Assembly (NCBI GenBank): GCA_031269465.1
Contig: JAISZB010000079.1
Span: 1 to 37,438, forward strand
Reading direction: 5' to 3'
Source of the DNA: Clostridiales bacterium
GTDB lineage: Bacteria > Bacillota > Clostridia > Lachnospirales > WQUN01
Length of the DNA stretch: 37,438 nt
Made by a program: the position numbers and the translations under genes. Each line of letters begins with the position of its first letter. The stretch's first letter is position 1. The notes below the pieces were generated by a model. It saw only the letters and a list, made by a program, of their open reading frames with translations. It did not search any database and was not told the DNA's origin. This document shows, one piece after another, positions 7,769-17,847 of this stretch.

Positions 7769-8480
7769 CGAGCTTCCCGTTTTTCTGGCAAACCTTTGCC
7801 CAGCCACTTTATGGACTGTCAAGAAGCGTCTTGGAGAAGGAAGCATAATGGTAAGAACCGAAATCTAAAGTTTCTTTGGAATGCTGCATGCAAGCCCGCA
7901 AAATTACCGCCTCCCTCCGCATGCCTCTTAAAGAGGCCTAAAGTTGGATGCTTGTCCAAAGCGCGATTAAAGCACCTTCAAGATGAGCGTTGTTTCGCGC
8001 TTGTTCTGCATCCGGTTCGATTGATGGGGTGAAAAAGAAAATAAGAAAAATAAGGCAAATTTTTTGGCTAAAGCGGGTTTATATATTGGATAACCCCAGT
8101 GTATCAGAATTTGAGCGCAATATATGGAAATTAGTGTAAACAGTAAAATTTTTTTTATTATATATTGCTTTAATATTCGAATAAATGAACTTTTAAATGC
8201 CATTAATCGATTATGTATAATCGCTTGTTCACCAAATTTAGATAATATTTATCTTATATATATTTTTGAATTTCGTGTCATTAGGATAGCACCATTATTT
8301 ACCAAAATTTTTTATTAAATTACTGGGAAAAATGAACTGTGTTGTTATTTACTCCTGTATAAAAAACGAATTGATTAATCGTAATGCTGGCAAGGCTTAA
8401 ATATAATATAATTATAATAAAGGTTTTTGCTTGAATGCGAAAACTTCCGCATTTAGCTCATCTTCATAAATCCCCTGCAC
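7769..8480. other. Non-coding gap
   Basis: From 7769 to 8040 a moderate-GC stretch with no supported gene; from 8040 to 8430 strongly AT-rich DNA. A small hairpin AATGCG / CGCATT lies at 8434-8453, just before the yyaC ribosome site. No convincing promoter boxes could be assigned. Confidence 0.45.
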
Positions 8481-8493
8481 AGGAGGCTGCGCC

Positions 8494-9084
8494 TTGAATA
8501 AGAACATTCACTACATCAATGCCCTGATGGATAACGCAGTTGATTCATTCAGCAGGATCTTCGCTGACAATGTAAGGGGCAAGATGCATCATCACAAACA
8601 TACGATCATTCTGTGCATCGGAACGGACAGAGCTACCGGGGACAGCCTGGGCCCCATTGCCGGACACAAGCTTTCGTCCTCTTTGGCTGAAATGACGTTA
8701 GTATCGGTGTACGGCACGCTGGAAAAGCCGGTGCACGCAAAAAATATTCTGCAGACCATGGAGCATATAAGGGGCGCTCACGGAAATCCGCTCATAGTAG
8801 CCGTGGATGCTTGCCTTGGAAAGCTTGAGAGCGTGGGCTTCTTGACAATTGGTGACGGACCGGTCTGCCCGGGGGCCGGCCTCTGCAAAGATCTGCCGTC
8901 TGTCGGGCATGTATCGATAACCGGCATAGTCAACATTTCAAGCGGCATGGATTTTTCCGTGCTGCAAAACACCAGGCTTCACCTGGTCATGAAGATGGCT
9001 GATGTCATACACCAAGGCATTCTGCTGGGACTGGAGCACTTGCAGATTAAGGATGATAGGAAGCGAAAAGTATCATACATCTGA
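8494..9084 (+). CDS. yyaC: Putative sporulation protease YyaC
   Basis: A 196-residue protein of the YyaC family, conserved in endospore formers and structurally related to the germination protease/hydrogenase-maturation protease fold. Visible family blocks: CIGTDRATGDSLGP (41-54, with Asp45 and Asp50), SVYGTLEKPVHAKN (71-84), VAVDACLGK (102-110) and the glycine-rich SVGHVSITGIVNISSG region (136-151). The TTG at 8494 is the chosen start because AGGAGG stands seven bases before it. In the family the substrate is unknown; the fold suggests a spore-specific maturation protease. It is followed at 190 bases by ytvI on the same strand, a second sporulation gene. Confidence 0.88.
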   Translation: MNKNIHYINALMDNAVDSFSRIFADNVRGKMHHHKHTIILCIGTDRATGDSLGPIAGHKLSSSLAEMTLVSVYGTLEKPVHAKNILQTMEHIRGAHGNPLIVAVDACLGKLESVGFLTIGDGPVCPGAGLCKDLPSVGHVSITGIVNISSGMDFSVLQNTRLHLVMKMADVIHQGILLGLEHLQIKDDRKRKVSYI

Positions 9085-9271
9085 TATTCACTCCAGCCGC
9101 AAATGACATCAGTGAAGCCATCATACATTGGGCATCCAAAAGCGTATGTTTTGTTGGCTTAGGTTGAGCGGCATGAAGCGGCGGCATAGATGCCGCTAAG
9201 CGACGCCGCGCGGCTTCTGCCAGCGCGGGCTGGGGCCGGCTCCAGCCTTCTCATTCGACAGGAGGCCTTTT

Positions 9272-10363
9272 ATGACAAATTTTTATGCCAGGCATAAATC
9301 CGCCTTAGATAAGCTGATCTTCGCAGCCGCTTTGGTGATTTTCGTCTATATTTTCATCAGCTACTGCTTTTCTCTTTTTGCGCCGTTTATCGCAGGCTTC
9401 ATCTTTTCAATCATACTGGAGCCTTTATTGAGGATGCTCACCAAACGCTTCAAGATGGGGCGCACCGCCGCGTCTGTTGTTTGCCTCGTCATTCTGATGC
9501 TGTCCATGGGCGTCCTAAGCGCCACCATAGTCTCCAAGATATTTACGGAGGCCAAGTCCTTCCTCTATTCTGTTCCGAGCCTGATGGAGGATATGCAGGA
9601 TGTCATAGAGGAATCAAAAAAGAATCTTTCTAATATTTTAACCCTTATTCCCGAATCTATGAGAGATGCCCTCAGCAACCCATCTCTTAGCCTAGTTCCT
9701 CTGGTTACATCCACTTTGGGCGCAGGGGTCAAAAGCGGCTCTTGGAATGTGGTTTCAAACATCCCTGGAATTGTGGTAGGCTTTGTTTTAAGCATCGTTT
9801 CGGCTTTCTTCTTCATGAAAGACAGGAAGCAGATATTCGCCTTCGCTTCTGAAAAGTCGCCCAAGTGGCTGAGCGAACGGCTTGCGCTTGTCAGAAAGGG
9901 AATGGCTTACGCCCTTTACGGGTATTTCAAGGCTGAACTCATAATGATGTCAATTACCGCTTGCATAGTCATAATCGGCTTGCTCATAATCAAATATCCA
10001 TACGCTCTTTTTGTAGGGCTGCTGATATCTGTAATAGACGCGCTTCCGATTTTCGGAAGCGGAATGATTCTTTGGCCGTGGGCGATAATAAACTTCATAA
10101 ACGGAAATTACAGCACCGGCATCGGGCTTTTGCTTATCTACGGAGTTGTCCTGATTACCCGGCAAACTCTGGAGCCTCGAATACTGGGGAGCCAAATTGG
10201 GATACATCCGCTTCTCACCCTCATGTCCATGTACATCGGGCTTAAGCTTTTCGGGGTGCTTGGAATCATAATCGGCCCTGCTATAGTCATAACCATCAAG
10301 GCGATATATGAATCTCAGGCAAAGGTTCGCCAAGAGGTAGGAATTCCTGCGGAAAACGCATAG
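9272..10363 (+). CDS. ytvI: Sporulation membrane protein YtvI, AI-2E transporter family
   Basis: A 363-residue polytopic membrane protein of the AI-2E exporter/permease (PerM) family, YtvI-type. Two membrane segments at the N-terminus (about 12-60), one near 65-85, then a soluble stretch with amphipathic helices, and a cluster of hydrophobic helices from about 155 to the C-terminus, as usual for the family. The C-terminal block with the TRQTLEPRILGSQIGIHPL pattern is the family signature. The ATG at 9272 has AGGAGG six bases upstream. Members with this length are widespread in spore formers; transport substrate unknown. No clear terminator directly behind it; a hairpin occurs 400 bases downstream. 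Confidence 0.88.
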   Translation: MTNFYARHKSALDKLIFAAALVIFVYIFISYCFSLFAPFIAGFIFSIILEPLLRMLTKRFKMGRTAASVVCLVILMLSMGVLSATIVSKIFTEAKSFLYSVPSLMEDMQDVIEESKKNLSNILTLIPESMRDALSNPSLSLVPLVTSTLGAGVKSGSWNVVSNIPGIVVGFVLSIVSAFFFMKDRKQIFAFASEKSPKWLSERLALVRKGMAYALYGYFKAELIMMSITACIVIIGLLIIKYPYALFVGLLISVIDALPIFGSGMILWPWAIINFINGNYSTGIGLLLIYGVVLITRQTLEPRILGSQIGIHPLLTLMSMYIGLKLFGVLGIIIGPAIVITIKAIYESQAKVRQEVGIPAENA

Positions 10364-11238
10364 GGTGATAACAGCGCCCAGCAGTTATTGGCTAGGGATT
10401 TGCCGGATGATTTTATAATTGACCCTAAAAATATTATCCATGGATAAATAATGCATTTTAACGCTACTTAATATACGAATTTGAAATGACTATGTTTTTT
10501 CAATATTATTACAATTGCGTTAAATATAAATGTAATTCTTTAACGGAACTTATATAAATTAATAAAAACAGCGGTTTTTTATTAAAATACTTTAAAATAC
10601 TACAAAGTTTCAAATAGCTGAATGGCTAAGGATTGAAATCAGCAGAAAAGAAAACAGCTATAATTGAATTTTGCTTTGACAAACTGCTTCGCTGGCTTTA
10701 TATTAAGTTCAATTGCAGTCTCTTCAAGCGGAGCTATGAAACTACAAGCTTCATTAATTTAAAGCGCCTGTTGCTAGGCGCTTTTATTAAGGCGCGTAAA
10801 ACAGGCAAACGCGGCAACCCGTCTGGCGGGGCAAATTTGCCCTTCGCTGAAGTTTCCATAGCAATTGATGCTTGAAGCGCTATTCCCTCTGCGGGATTGT
10901 TCAGCCATAAGCTTTCAGTTTGGCATTGTCCGCATGCGCTTGTATAATCTTGAAGTCTTCTTAAGCGTTTGAACAGTCTGAATTTAATGCTTAGCAAAAG
11001 CTTATGACAAGCATTTAGACAAACGGCTCACTTATAGCTATTGCAAAGGCGTTATTTCCGTCTAGTTCCAGGTTGTTCCGGAGTGTTATCTGCAAATCAA
11101 ACTTTAAGTCATGATTATATTATACAATAAACTTGATAAATATATCAAGGAATTGTGTTATTCTAAAATCGCTGCATGTAAAGATAATTAAAAAACATAG
11201 CGGGTAGAGCTTTTTTGTAAAAATGTGCTTATAGTTTA
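10364..11238. other. Non-coding gap
   Basis: AT-rich, without a supported gene. It contains the terminator-like hairpin at 10761-10785 and a small palindrome CTTGATAAATATATCAAG at 11132-11149. Confidence 0.45.
10761..10785 (+). terminator. Terminator-like hairpin
   Basis: AAAGCGCC and GGCGCTTT form an eight-pair stem with an eight-base loop, followed by TTATT on the plus strand. It may end a long ytvI transcript, 400 bases after the ytvI stop codon, or a lost gene. Confidence 0.4.
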
Positions 11239-11267
11239 TTGCCTATATACATTTCTACAATTATTAT
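11239..11267 (+). promoter_or_regulatory. Candidate sigma-A type promoter of hflX
   Basis: TTGCCT and TATTAT separated by 17 bases, about 75 bases upstream of the hflX start. Other AT-rich matches exist nearby, so the choice is tentative. Confidence 0.35.
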
Positions 11268-11342
11268 ACATTATTGAACTTAGTGAATTCTTATTTTTTT
11301 TGATATTTGCGTTATTAAAAAAGCAAAGGGGAGCGCTGCATA

Positions 11343-12599
11343 ATGTTTCAAACAGAAGATGCTGTTGAAAAAGTGGTTTTAATTGCCGTCAGCTCTGAAG
11401 ATGATTCCAGAGTCCAGGCGAATCTCGATGAATTGGCCCTGCTGGTAGATACCAGCGGCGCGGTTGAAGCGGGGCGCTTGACGCAAAAGAGAGACGGCGT
11501 TCATCCTCAGCACTACATGGGATCCGGGAAAATTGAAGAGCTTCGCGATTTGATCTCCCTGGTCGGAGCTGATGCTATTGTTTCTGATGACGAGCTTTCA
11601 AACTCGCAACAGCGTACGATGTCTAATCTTCTAAACGTAAAGATTCTGGATCGAAGCATGGTTATACTTGACATATTTGCGGGCCGCGCTTCAACTGCTG
11701 AAGGAAAGACGCAAGTAGAGCTGGCGCAGCTTAAATATAGGCTGACTCATCTCTCAGGGATTGGAACCCAGATGTCAAGGCTGGGGGGCGGAATAGGAAC
11801 AAGAGGTCCAGGAGAAAAGAAGCTGGAGACCGACAGAAGGTATATAAGAGAAAGGATTACGCAGCTAAACCGAGAGCTGGCTGAAATATCGGAGCAGAGA
11901 ACCCTGCTTCGCGCAAATCGGAGGGAAAGCGGGATAATTTCGGTATCAATGGTTGGCTACACCAATGCCGGCAAATCAACTCTGATGAATGCCATAACCG
12001 AAGCAGGAGTATTTGCGGAAGACAAGCTTTTTGCGACTCTCGATACTACGACAAGGAAGACGCCGCTTCCTGATGGCGGAGATATTCTCCTTACAGACAC
12101 TGTGGGGTTCATACAGAAGCTTCCACACAATCTTATACAAGCATTTAAAGCCACATTGGAAGAGCTTAAAGACGCTGACATGCTCCTTCATATTGTAGAC
12201 GCGTCGAATCCTGAGAGGGAGAGTCAGATGAAGGTGGTGTACGAGACGCTTGAAGAGCTCGGCTGCGTGGATAAGCCCATTATAACCGTTTACAACAAAG
12301 CGGATCTGGATGTGCAGCTGCCTTTGCCTCACGACAAGAAAGCATTTGCGGCAGTCAATGTTTCAGCGAAGAGCGGGCTTAATATAAACGAGCTTTTACT
12401 TAAAATCGCGGAAGCTATAAAACTCTTCAGAAAGAAGATGGATGTGTTGATTCCTTATGCCAAAGGAGGCCTTGTCCAGATGATTCACGATCGCAGCGAA
12501 ATACTTTCTGAGGAGTACCGGGAAGAAGGCACGCTGATATCCGCTTATCTTGACAGCGAGATGGAAAACAGGCTCAAGGAATATGCCATTAAGGTCTGA
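11343..12599 (+). CDS. hflX: Ribosome-splitting GTPase HflX
   Basis: A 418-residue HflX-type translational GTPase, which binds the 50S subunit and rescues or splits stalled ribosomes under stress. N-terminal HflX domain (about 15-110), then the glycine-rich linker GGGIGTRGPGEKKLETDRR (148-166), a helical region, and the G domain: G1 GYTNAGKST (205-213), G3 DTVGF (252-256), G4 NKAD (318-321) and SAKSG as G5. All nucleotide-binding residues are intact. AAGGGGAG lies about nine bases before the ATG. Its stop codon is nine bases before yigZ, so the two are cotranscribed. Confidence 0.95.
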   Translation: MFQTEDAVEKVVLIAVSSEDDSRVQANLDELALLVDTSGAVEAGRLTQKRDGVHPQHYMGSGKIEELRDLISLVGADAIVSDDELSNSQQRTMSNLLNVKILDRSMVILDIFAGRASTAEGKTQVELAQLKYRLTHLSGIGTQMSRLGGGIGTRGPGEKKLETDRRYIRERITQLNRELAEISEQRTLLRANRRESGIISVSMVGYTNAGKSTLMNAITEAGVFAEDKLFATLDTTTRKTPLPDGGDILLTDTVGFIQKLPHNLIQAFKATLEELKDADMLLHIVDASNPERESQMKVVYETLEELGCVDKPIITVYNKADLDVQLPLPHDKKAFAAVNVSAKSGLNINELLLKIAEAIKLFRKKMDVLIPYAKGGLVQMIHDRSEILSEEYREEGTLISAYLDSEMENRLKEYAIKV

Positions 12600-12608
12600 G
12601 GTGGTTGC

Positions 12609-13235
12609 ATGCTTCAGGAATTTGCGACTTTCAAAGGCTTCCGAGAGGAAATTGCCGTTGTGAAAAAGTCTAAGTTCATATCAGCGGGCGCCGCTGTCTT
12701 CACAGAGGAAGAAGCGGAGATTTTTTTGAATGAGAGGCGGGGAGCTTACAAAGGCGCGAACCATCACTGCTTTGCGTACAGGATTGAAGGCCTGGATCGC
12801 TTCAGCGACGACAAAGAGCCCAGCGGAACTGCTGGAGCTCCGATTCTTTCGCTATTAAAGTCCGAGGGCCTGATGAACTGCATTATAGTGGTAAGCCGCT
12901 ACTTCGGAGGAACCCTGCTGGGTACGGGAGGGCTTGCGCGTACATATGGGCATGCCGCAAAGCTCTTGATTTCAAAAGGAGCTATCGTGCGTCATGTTAT
13001 ATGCAGCAAGATTTCTATAACAGCTGATTATACGTATTCCGGGAAGCTTCAATACATCCTGGCCAATTCAGATCTGCTTGTTACTGACGCCATTTATGCT
13101 GATAAAGTGAAATTCTCCTTTCTCATAAAGGAAGAGGATGCCGGCAGGATTTTGCCTGAATTAACCGATTGCTCCAATGGAAGCGCAGTGGTTGAGGTCG
13201 TTGGGAGGCTTCATCACGAATACCCATGGACGTAG
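12609..13235 (+). CDS. yigZ: YigZ/IMPACT family protein
   Basis: A 208-residue protein with an N-terminal IMPACT (UPF0029) domain: HHCFAYRI (52-59), RFSDDKEPSGTAGAPIL (64-80) and VVSRYFGGTLLGTGGLARTY (94-113), and a C-terminal DUF1949 ferredoxin-like domain. Yeast and animal relatives modulate Gcn2; the bacterial role is not settled, though the fold suggests nucleic-acid or ribosome contact, in keeping with the coupling to hflX. GAGGTGG precedes the ATG. A strong bidirectional terminator follows within ten bases. Confidence 0.93.
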   Translation: MLQEFATFKGFREEIAVVKKSKFISAGAAVFTEEEAEIFLNERRGAYKGANHHCFAYRIEGLDRFSDDKEPSGTAGAPILSLLKSEGLMNCIIVVSRYFGGTLLGTGGLARTYGHAAKLLISKGAIVRHVICSKISITADYTYSGKLQYILANSDLLVTDAIYADKVKFSFLIKEEDAGRILPELTDCSNGSAVVEVVGRLHHEYPWT

Positions 13236-13240
13236 GAAAA

Positions 13241-13292
13241 AGCAAGCTGAGGGAGAGGCGGCGACAAGCCTCATCCTCAGCTTGCTTTTTTT
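13241..13292 (+). terminator. Bidirectional terminator between yigZ and the convergent gene
   Basis: AGCAAGCTGAGG and CCTCAGCTTGCT form a 12-pair stem with inner secondary pairing (GAGGCGG...). T runs follow on both strands (TTTTTTT on plus, TTTTT on minus), so it ends both yigZ and the minus-strand gene that stops at 13293. Confidence 0.9.
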
Positions 13293-15407
13293 CTATTGCT
13301 TGCCATTGGCAGCGGCGCCTATAGACGCTTTGACCCAGACGGCGGCGCGCGCAAACACAGGCCCCCCGTGATTCGAGGGCTGGCGGCTGCCTTGTATGAG
13401 CCGCCCTCCTTTCATTTCGATAGTGCAGAGATTTGCAGGCGCTGAGATGTCTGCGGTTCTTGTCCAGAATTCGTATTCCTGAGGATTGTAGAGCGTCATA
13501 GGACTTTGCATATCAAATATAGCAAACTCGATGGTGCTTATCGCAAAGAGCACATCCTTCACATCGTCAATTGCATGAGGGCCGGAAGGCTGAGACAAAT
13601 TGGGTTCATCCACGCTTATGTTGGCGGCTTTAGTCGCGTTGGCGGAGATTGAGGCCATGGCTGGGCTATCTCGGGCTTCCTCATACCATGAAGAATAATA
13701 TTTCTGGAGAGCTGAACCTTCATATGAGAAAACAGCGCCGGAGGAAATTGTGAAGGCAGGATCAGGGAGTTTCTCCTCCATCAACAGCATGACGTATAGG
13801 CTTCCTTCTTTTACCACTTGAAACATCTTAATCCATTTGAGGCCGTCAATGATAACGACAGATCCGATAGGCTCTTCCGCCAATCCGGCAATTCCGGCAA
13901 ATGAGCCTTGCCAGCCTCCAGGGGTTGGAGACGCACCCGGAGAGGGGGAAGGAGAGTCGGCAGCGCCAGGCGATTCTTCAGGAGAAGGCGTCCCTGTGGG
14001 AGAAGGCGTCCTTGTAGGAGAAGGCGTCCTTGTAGGAGAAGGCGCCCCTGTAGGAGAAGGCGTCACTGTTAGAGAAGGCGTCCCTGTGGGAAAAGGCGTC
14101 CTTGTAGGCGAAGGCGTTGGAGTACTTTTATGCTTAGGAGTCTTCTCAGGCTGTGCCGGCGCAGAGGTTCTTTGAGGCACCTCGCCGTTTTTGCCGGAAT
14201 ATGCCGATTCAGCTGTAGGAGCGGCAGGCTTTGATGTTTTAGAAGGAGGCCTTTCAGCTTCGCTCGGCGGCAGCGCATCGTCAGAAATTCCTGTGGGCAT
14301 GGATATTTGAGTCCCTGAAGAATCAGGGCTAAGCCATGGAAGCGCAGAATCGCCGCCTCTACCCTCGGCATTATCAGAAGTCGGGCTTGGCGATTCATGG
14401 GATTCGGTCTTTTCAGTCTCACTACGTGTATTCCAACCTAGTCCAAACTGCTCTGAAACTGCAAGTTCATCCGAAGAACTTGAAAACGTTTTCTGGAAAG
14501 CCGTTTGGATGGGAGCTATCGCCAATGCCGATAGAAGAAGAGGATCTCCCCCAGTATCCTTTGAATAGGTGTCAAGGGTTATGACGCTGAACTGATAGTA
14601 GTTGTCAAAGCTGGCGGAGGAGCCTTCGCTGCCTTTAAGCGGAGAGAATTCGTATGAGAAGGTTGCGGCGGCTTCTGCAGGCATGTACAGATATATATAG
14701 TTGTAAGCGCCATCCCAAGATTCATCGGCTTTGCCTCCAAGCGCCAAGAGGACGCCTTTGGAGAGAGTTATTCGAGGCCGCATTTCCAGGCCTATGGCAT
14801 CTTCTTGCACAAGCGCGCCGTTTTCATTCTCAGATGGGCTGAAAACAATATTTGATGCTTGATAGAAATTCTTTGAACTGTAAAGGTCATAGGGGGCAAA
14901 GCCGTCCTCGCTGAGCTTTGAAGAGTTTGCAAATGGCATGGGCAGCCCTTCTTTAGATTCGTTTGTATAAAAATACTTGCCCAGCAGATGATATAGCTTG
15001 AAATTGACGCTTTTTACTGTTTCAGCAGGATTATCGAAGTCTTCAATAACAAGTCCCGCTTGGTTGATCCTGACTATAGCGTGCTGTCCTGAGCTATTTC
15101 TTACAGAGTACTCAATAACTCCTTTTGCGCCTTCAATGGCGCTTCCATAGTAGTTGTAGAAGCTTGAGGGATAAACTGAACCTGAGCCTCCTGATTTGCC
15201 TGAGCTTCCCTCATTGGACTGCACTTCAAGCTCTACTTGGATTAGATTAGAATTGCTTTTTTCTTTACGGCCGCTAACGGATACAGCCACGGCTGCGGAT
15301 GTTAAGGCTGCTAAAACGGCTATTGCGGAAGCGCTCAGAAGTTTTTGGGTTATGGTCAGATGCACCTCGGTTCTGCCTGAAACGGCGAAAAATAAGCTCT
15401 TGCGCAT
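13293..15407 (-). CDS. Unknown large membrane-anchored or secreted protein with Ser/Pro/Thr stalk
   Basis: A 704-residue protein that I do not recognise. A single hydrophobic segment (about 23-46, [20 protein letters not shown]) after a short basic N-terminus acts as signal or anchor, leaving the rest outside. Residues about 50-330 are rich in Ser, Gly, Tyr and Asn and seem to form beta-structure domains. Residues 360-480 are low complexity, ending in a repeated TPSPTG pattern encoded by 18-bp DNA repeats. Residues about 490-704 form a second globular part. Only one cysteine is visible, near the C-terminus. No catalytic motif or sortase signal is visible. The upstream ribosome site is weak. 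It stands alone, convergent with yigZ. Possibly a spore or cell-surface structural protein; function unknown. Confidence 0.7.
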   Translation of the reverse strand: MRKSLFFAVSGRTEVHLTITQKLLSASAIAVLAALTSAAVAVSVSGRKEKSNSNLIQVELEVQSNEGSSGKSGGSGSVYPSSFYNYYGSAIEGAKGVIEYSVRNSSGQHAIVRINQAGLVIEDFDNPAETVKSVNFKLYHLLGKYFYTNESKEGLPMPFANSSKLSEDGFAPYDLYSSKNFYQASNIVFSPSENENGALVQEDAIGLEMRPRITLSKGVLLALGGKADESWDGAYNYIYLYMPAEAAATFSYEFSPLKGSEGSSASFDNYYQFSVITLDTYSKDTGGDPLLLSALAIAPIQTAFQKTFSSSSDELAVSEQFGLGWNTRSETEKTESHESPSPTSDNAEGRGGDSALPWLSPDSSGTQISMPTGISDDALPPSEAERPPSKTSKPAAPTAESAYSGKNGEVPQRTSAPAQPEKTPKHKSTPTPSPTRTPFPTGTPSLTVTPSPTGAPSPTRTPSPTRTPSPTGTPSPEESPGAADSPSPSPGASPTPGGWQGSFAGIAGLAEEPIGSVVIIDGLKWIKMFQVVKEGSLYVMLLMEEKLPDPAFTISSGAVFSYEGSALQKYYSSWYEEARDSPAMASISANATKAANISVDEPNLSQPSGPHAIDDVKDVLFAISTIEFAIFDMQSPMTLYNPQEYEFWTRTADISAPANLCTIEMKGGRLIQGSRQPSNHGGPVFARAAVWVKASIGAAANGKQ
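13981..14124. repeat. 18-bp coding tandem repeat (Thr-Pro-Ser-Pro stalk)
   Basis: Eight units of the pattern GGAGAAGGCGTCCNTGTN start every 18 bases from 13981 to 14107; the last is diverged. On the minus strand they encode repeats of TPSPTG. Copy number is likely to vary between strains by slippage, changing stalk length in frame. Confidence 0.9.
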
Positions 15408-15445
15408 TGCTTTATTATTTTTTCTGTAGGTTTGAAGTTTAGTTA

Positions 15446-15781
15446 TTATTCCTCAATGCAGTGATATTCAAACGAGTTTATTGAGAAATTCCTAGAAAAC
15501 CTAGATTCTGCGCTTTGCTTCTCCCAGTATCTATTAGCTAAATCGAAATGAAGACTTTGATGCTTTAGGATAAGATGCGTTGAGACTACGCAATAAATTG
15601 TATCTTTTCCATCTAATTTTATCCAGCTTAGTCCCAAGCAGTATTCGACAATATTTGCGTTGATATTCCGAACATGCTCATTTGGAATGAAATTGTTGTA
15701 AGGATCATCAAAGGAGCTTTCGCAGTCGTCGCTGAATAGATTTCATTGTGTTGGAAAGAAGCTTCGCACTAAAAAAGCCAT
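15446..15781 (-). pseudogene. Remnant of a small gene with in-frame stop
   Basis: The minus-strand frame reads MAFLVRSFFPTQ from an ATG at 15781, then TGA (15743-15745), then about 98 residues of protein-like sequence (SDDCESSFDDPYNNF, EYCLGLSWIKLDGKD, STHLILKHQSLHFDL) to a stop at 15446. Composition after the stop looks coding. No ribosome site is visible before the ATG. I do not recognise the family. It may be the 3' part of a decayed gene. Confidence 0.35.
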
Positions 15782-16125
15782 ATTCTCAAATAAACATAAC
15801 ACAGACTCTCTTAGGCTACATCATGCTTTTTCTAGCCGTTTTACATTTGAAATGCATGGAAATATTTCAGAATCAATTCAGACAAGCATCAAAATTGGAG
15901 AGTTAAGAGTTCTCTAATCCAAACCGAAATAAACATTGATTTTACACCGTTTTCAGTTTTCCAGGCTTCTATTTGATTAAGAACAGCTTAAATCAAGGCT
16001 TGGAGGTTCAACTGATAGAACATTTAAACCCTTAAGATCAAAAATAAAGCTAAACTTAATATTAATGATTTAGAACTTTTAACTCTCATGATTGAAATAA
16101 CGTTTTATACTGTAGGTTCATTTAT

Positions 16126-16432
16126 ATGAATTCCAAAGAAATATCATCAATTGTATTTGGAATTTATTTTTGCTTTTATGTTCATGCTTAACTTTAGAAC
16201 TATAAAGAGTATACTTGATAAGTCGGCAAATTCTAAATTCAATACACTCTCGAAATGGATTAAAATTTCTATCAAAAGTAACATTGTTATATCATTCTCT
16301 TTTTTAGCATTCCCAATATACTGCCTTGTTAAACAATATTACTATGAGTTGAGTAGTTCTATGGTATTACTGGGCTTCTTTGTAATGCCGCCTTATACAA
16401 TAATAGGGAAGCGACCTGAAAAAGCTGGCTAG
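16126..16432 (+). pseudogene. Possible frameshifted small membrane protein gene
   Basis: An ATG at 16126 starts MNSKEISSIVFGIYFCF, which ends soon in that frame; the next frame continues with hydrophobic sequence (FMFMLNFRTIKSILD, NIVISFSFLAFPIYCLV, SSSMVLLGFFVMPPY) to 16432. T runs around 16155-16180 are plausible slip sites. Two or three membrane segments could be formed. The DNA is more AT-rich than the neighbouring genes. No family recognised. Confidence 0.3.
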
Positions 16433-16517
16433 GGGCGATGATCCCGAAGGAGCTTTGCTCGTTACTGCCTCCACGCCCGCTAATCAAGTTGTACACTATA
16501 AATAAGATGGATCGCTT

Positions 16518-16566
16518 ACAGGCATATTTGACTCCTCATGATCTTTGAGCAGTCAAATATGCCTGT
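16518..16566 (+). terminator. Strong 16-pair hairpin
   Basis: ACAGGCATATTTGACT and AGTCAAATATGCCTGT pair perfectly around a 17-base loop; TTT follows on the plus strand. It could end a transcript from the decayed membrane gene. Nearby GGATTATCCATTA resembles a MITE arm, so it may instead be a relic of a mobile element. Confidence 0.4.
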
Positions 16567-16702
16567 TTTCAGAGGATTATCCATTAAAGCAGTGAAAATC
16601 CCCCAAATACACAGGGTTGCAGTCCAATGTAGCAATTTTTGCAGAATATGAACTTACCAATGCAAATTAGCATAGCTGAGACGCTCTGGAAGCTCTTTAG
16701 CC

Positions 16703-17578
16703 TCAAAGCCCTTTGCGCTTCCATAATGCGAATATGCCGCATGGAAGAATCAGCCCCGTCTTTGAGGGGATCCCGATCTCGCCGGTTTCGATTTCCCCGC
16801 CGTATTTCTTCCCTGCCTCAAGAGCGAGGATGTTGCCGGCAGCTGTGGGTGAGAATCCGGTTGTGTAAGAGTTTATCAAAAAAAACAATGGGCTTTCAGA
16901 CAAAAGCTCAGCGCTGGCCTTAACTAGCTCGTAGAGCTTTTCCTCTATCTTCCATATCTCTCCTGCGGGGCCTCTTCCATAGGAAGGGGGATCCATTATT
17001 ACCGCGTCGTATGAGCTTCCCCTTCTTAGCTCCCTCAGCACGAACTTATAAGCGTCTTCCGTTATGAACCTGAGGTTTTTTTCAGGTATCTTAGAAAGAG
17101 AAGCGTTGTTTTTCGCCCATTCATTCATGCCCTTGGCCGCGTCGACATGCGTTACATGCGCTCCTTCTGACGCGGCGGCGACAGTGGCGCCTCCTGTGTA
17201 TCCAAAAAGGTTCAAAACCTTGACGCTTTTATTTGACTTGCCGTTTCTGAGCCACTGGATGATGCGCTGCCAATTTGCTGCCTGCTCGGGAAAAAGGCCC
17301 ATATGTTTGAAATCTGTTGGGCGGATGGCAAATTCAAGATTGCTCCATTTGATATTCCAGCTCTGGGGAACGGTTTTTTTAACCTCCCAAGCGCCCCCTC
17401 CGGACTTGCTTCTGTGGTAGTGCAGATGGCAGTCGCGCCAAAGCGGGCCTTTGCTGGAACTTGGCCAGATCACCTGAGGATCTGGGCGTATTGCAGTTAC
17501 GCTTCCCCAGCGTTCCAGCTTTTCTCCGCTGTGCATATCCAACAGCTCATAGTCTTTCCATGTATTTGCAAGAAGCAT
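16703..17578 (-). CDS. Class I SAM-dependent methyltransferase, RlmI/RlmK-like core
   Basis: A 291-residue protein of the Methyltrans_SAM group related to 23S rRNA methyltransferases RlmI and the C-terminal part of RlmKL, but without an N-terminal PUA domain. SAM site VLNLFGYTGGATVAAA (121-136), acidic loop HVDAAKGMNEWAKNN (144-158), and the catalytic-loop motif MDPPSYGRGP (195-204) are all present. The N-terminal 1-90 contains the conserved WEVKK and FEVRPTDFKHMGLFPEQ-type blocks. GAGGTGG lies four bases before the ATG. Base-methylation of RNA is the likely activity; which nucleotide cannot be told. It is a single-gene unit in a debris-rich area. Confidence 0.85.
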   Translation of the reverse strand: MLLANTWKDYELLDMHSGEKLERWGSVTAIRPDPQVIWPSSSKGPLWRDCHLHYHRSKSGGGAWEVKKTVPQSWNIKWSNLEFAIRPTDFKHMGLFPEQAANWQRIIQWLRNGKSNKSVKVLNLFGYTGGATVAAASEGAHVTHVDAAKGMNEWAKNNASLSKIPEKNLRFITEDAYKFVLRELRRGSSYDAVIMDPPSYGRGPAGEIWKIEEKLYELVKASAELLSESPLFFLINSYTTGFSPTAAGNILALEAGKKYGGEIETGEIGIPSKTGLILPCGIFALWKRKGL

Positions 17579-17624
17579 TTTCCACCTCTAATAAAGGGCT
17601 TCACGCCCTTGAGATTTAAAGTTT

Positions 17625-17721
17625 TACCGATTTGCATCAGAATTCCTTTTTTGGAGATTGATTATCCGGGTAAGACGCTTAATATAAAAACTCAATATAG
17701 GAAATGCATATGCGATCAGTA
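17625..17721 (-). mobile_element. Decayed MITE upstream of the methyltransferase gene
   Basis: Left end TACCGATTTGCATCAGAATT, then CCTTTTTTGGAG, ATTGATTATCC; right end ATATGCGATCAGTA. The centre is scrambled. It lies within 50 bases of the methyltransferase start and may cover its promoter. Confidence 0.5.
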
Positions 17722-17847
17722 TGGACTGGTGAGAGACAAACCTAGCCGCCCTGCATCAACGCTTCTGATGGTTGCTTTTTAAAGCCTTAAAGAATAAAGG
17801 ATTGAAAACGTTATTTGCTGCATTTGTGAAGGCATTTGCCAATTTTG

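Noticed and set aside
10633..10875. 80-codon plus-strand frame after ytvI
   Set aside because: It runs through a terminator-like hairpin and has no ribosome site.
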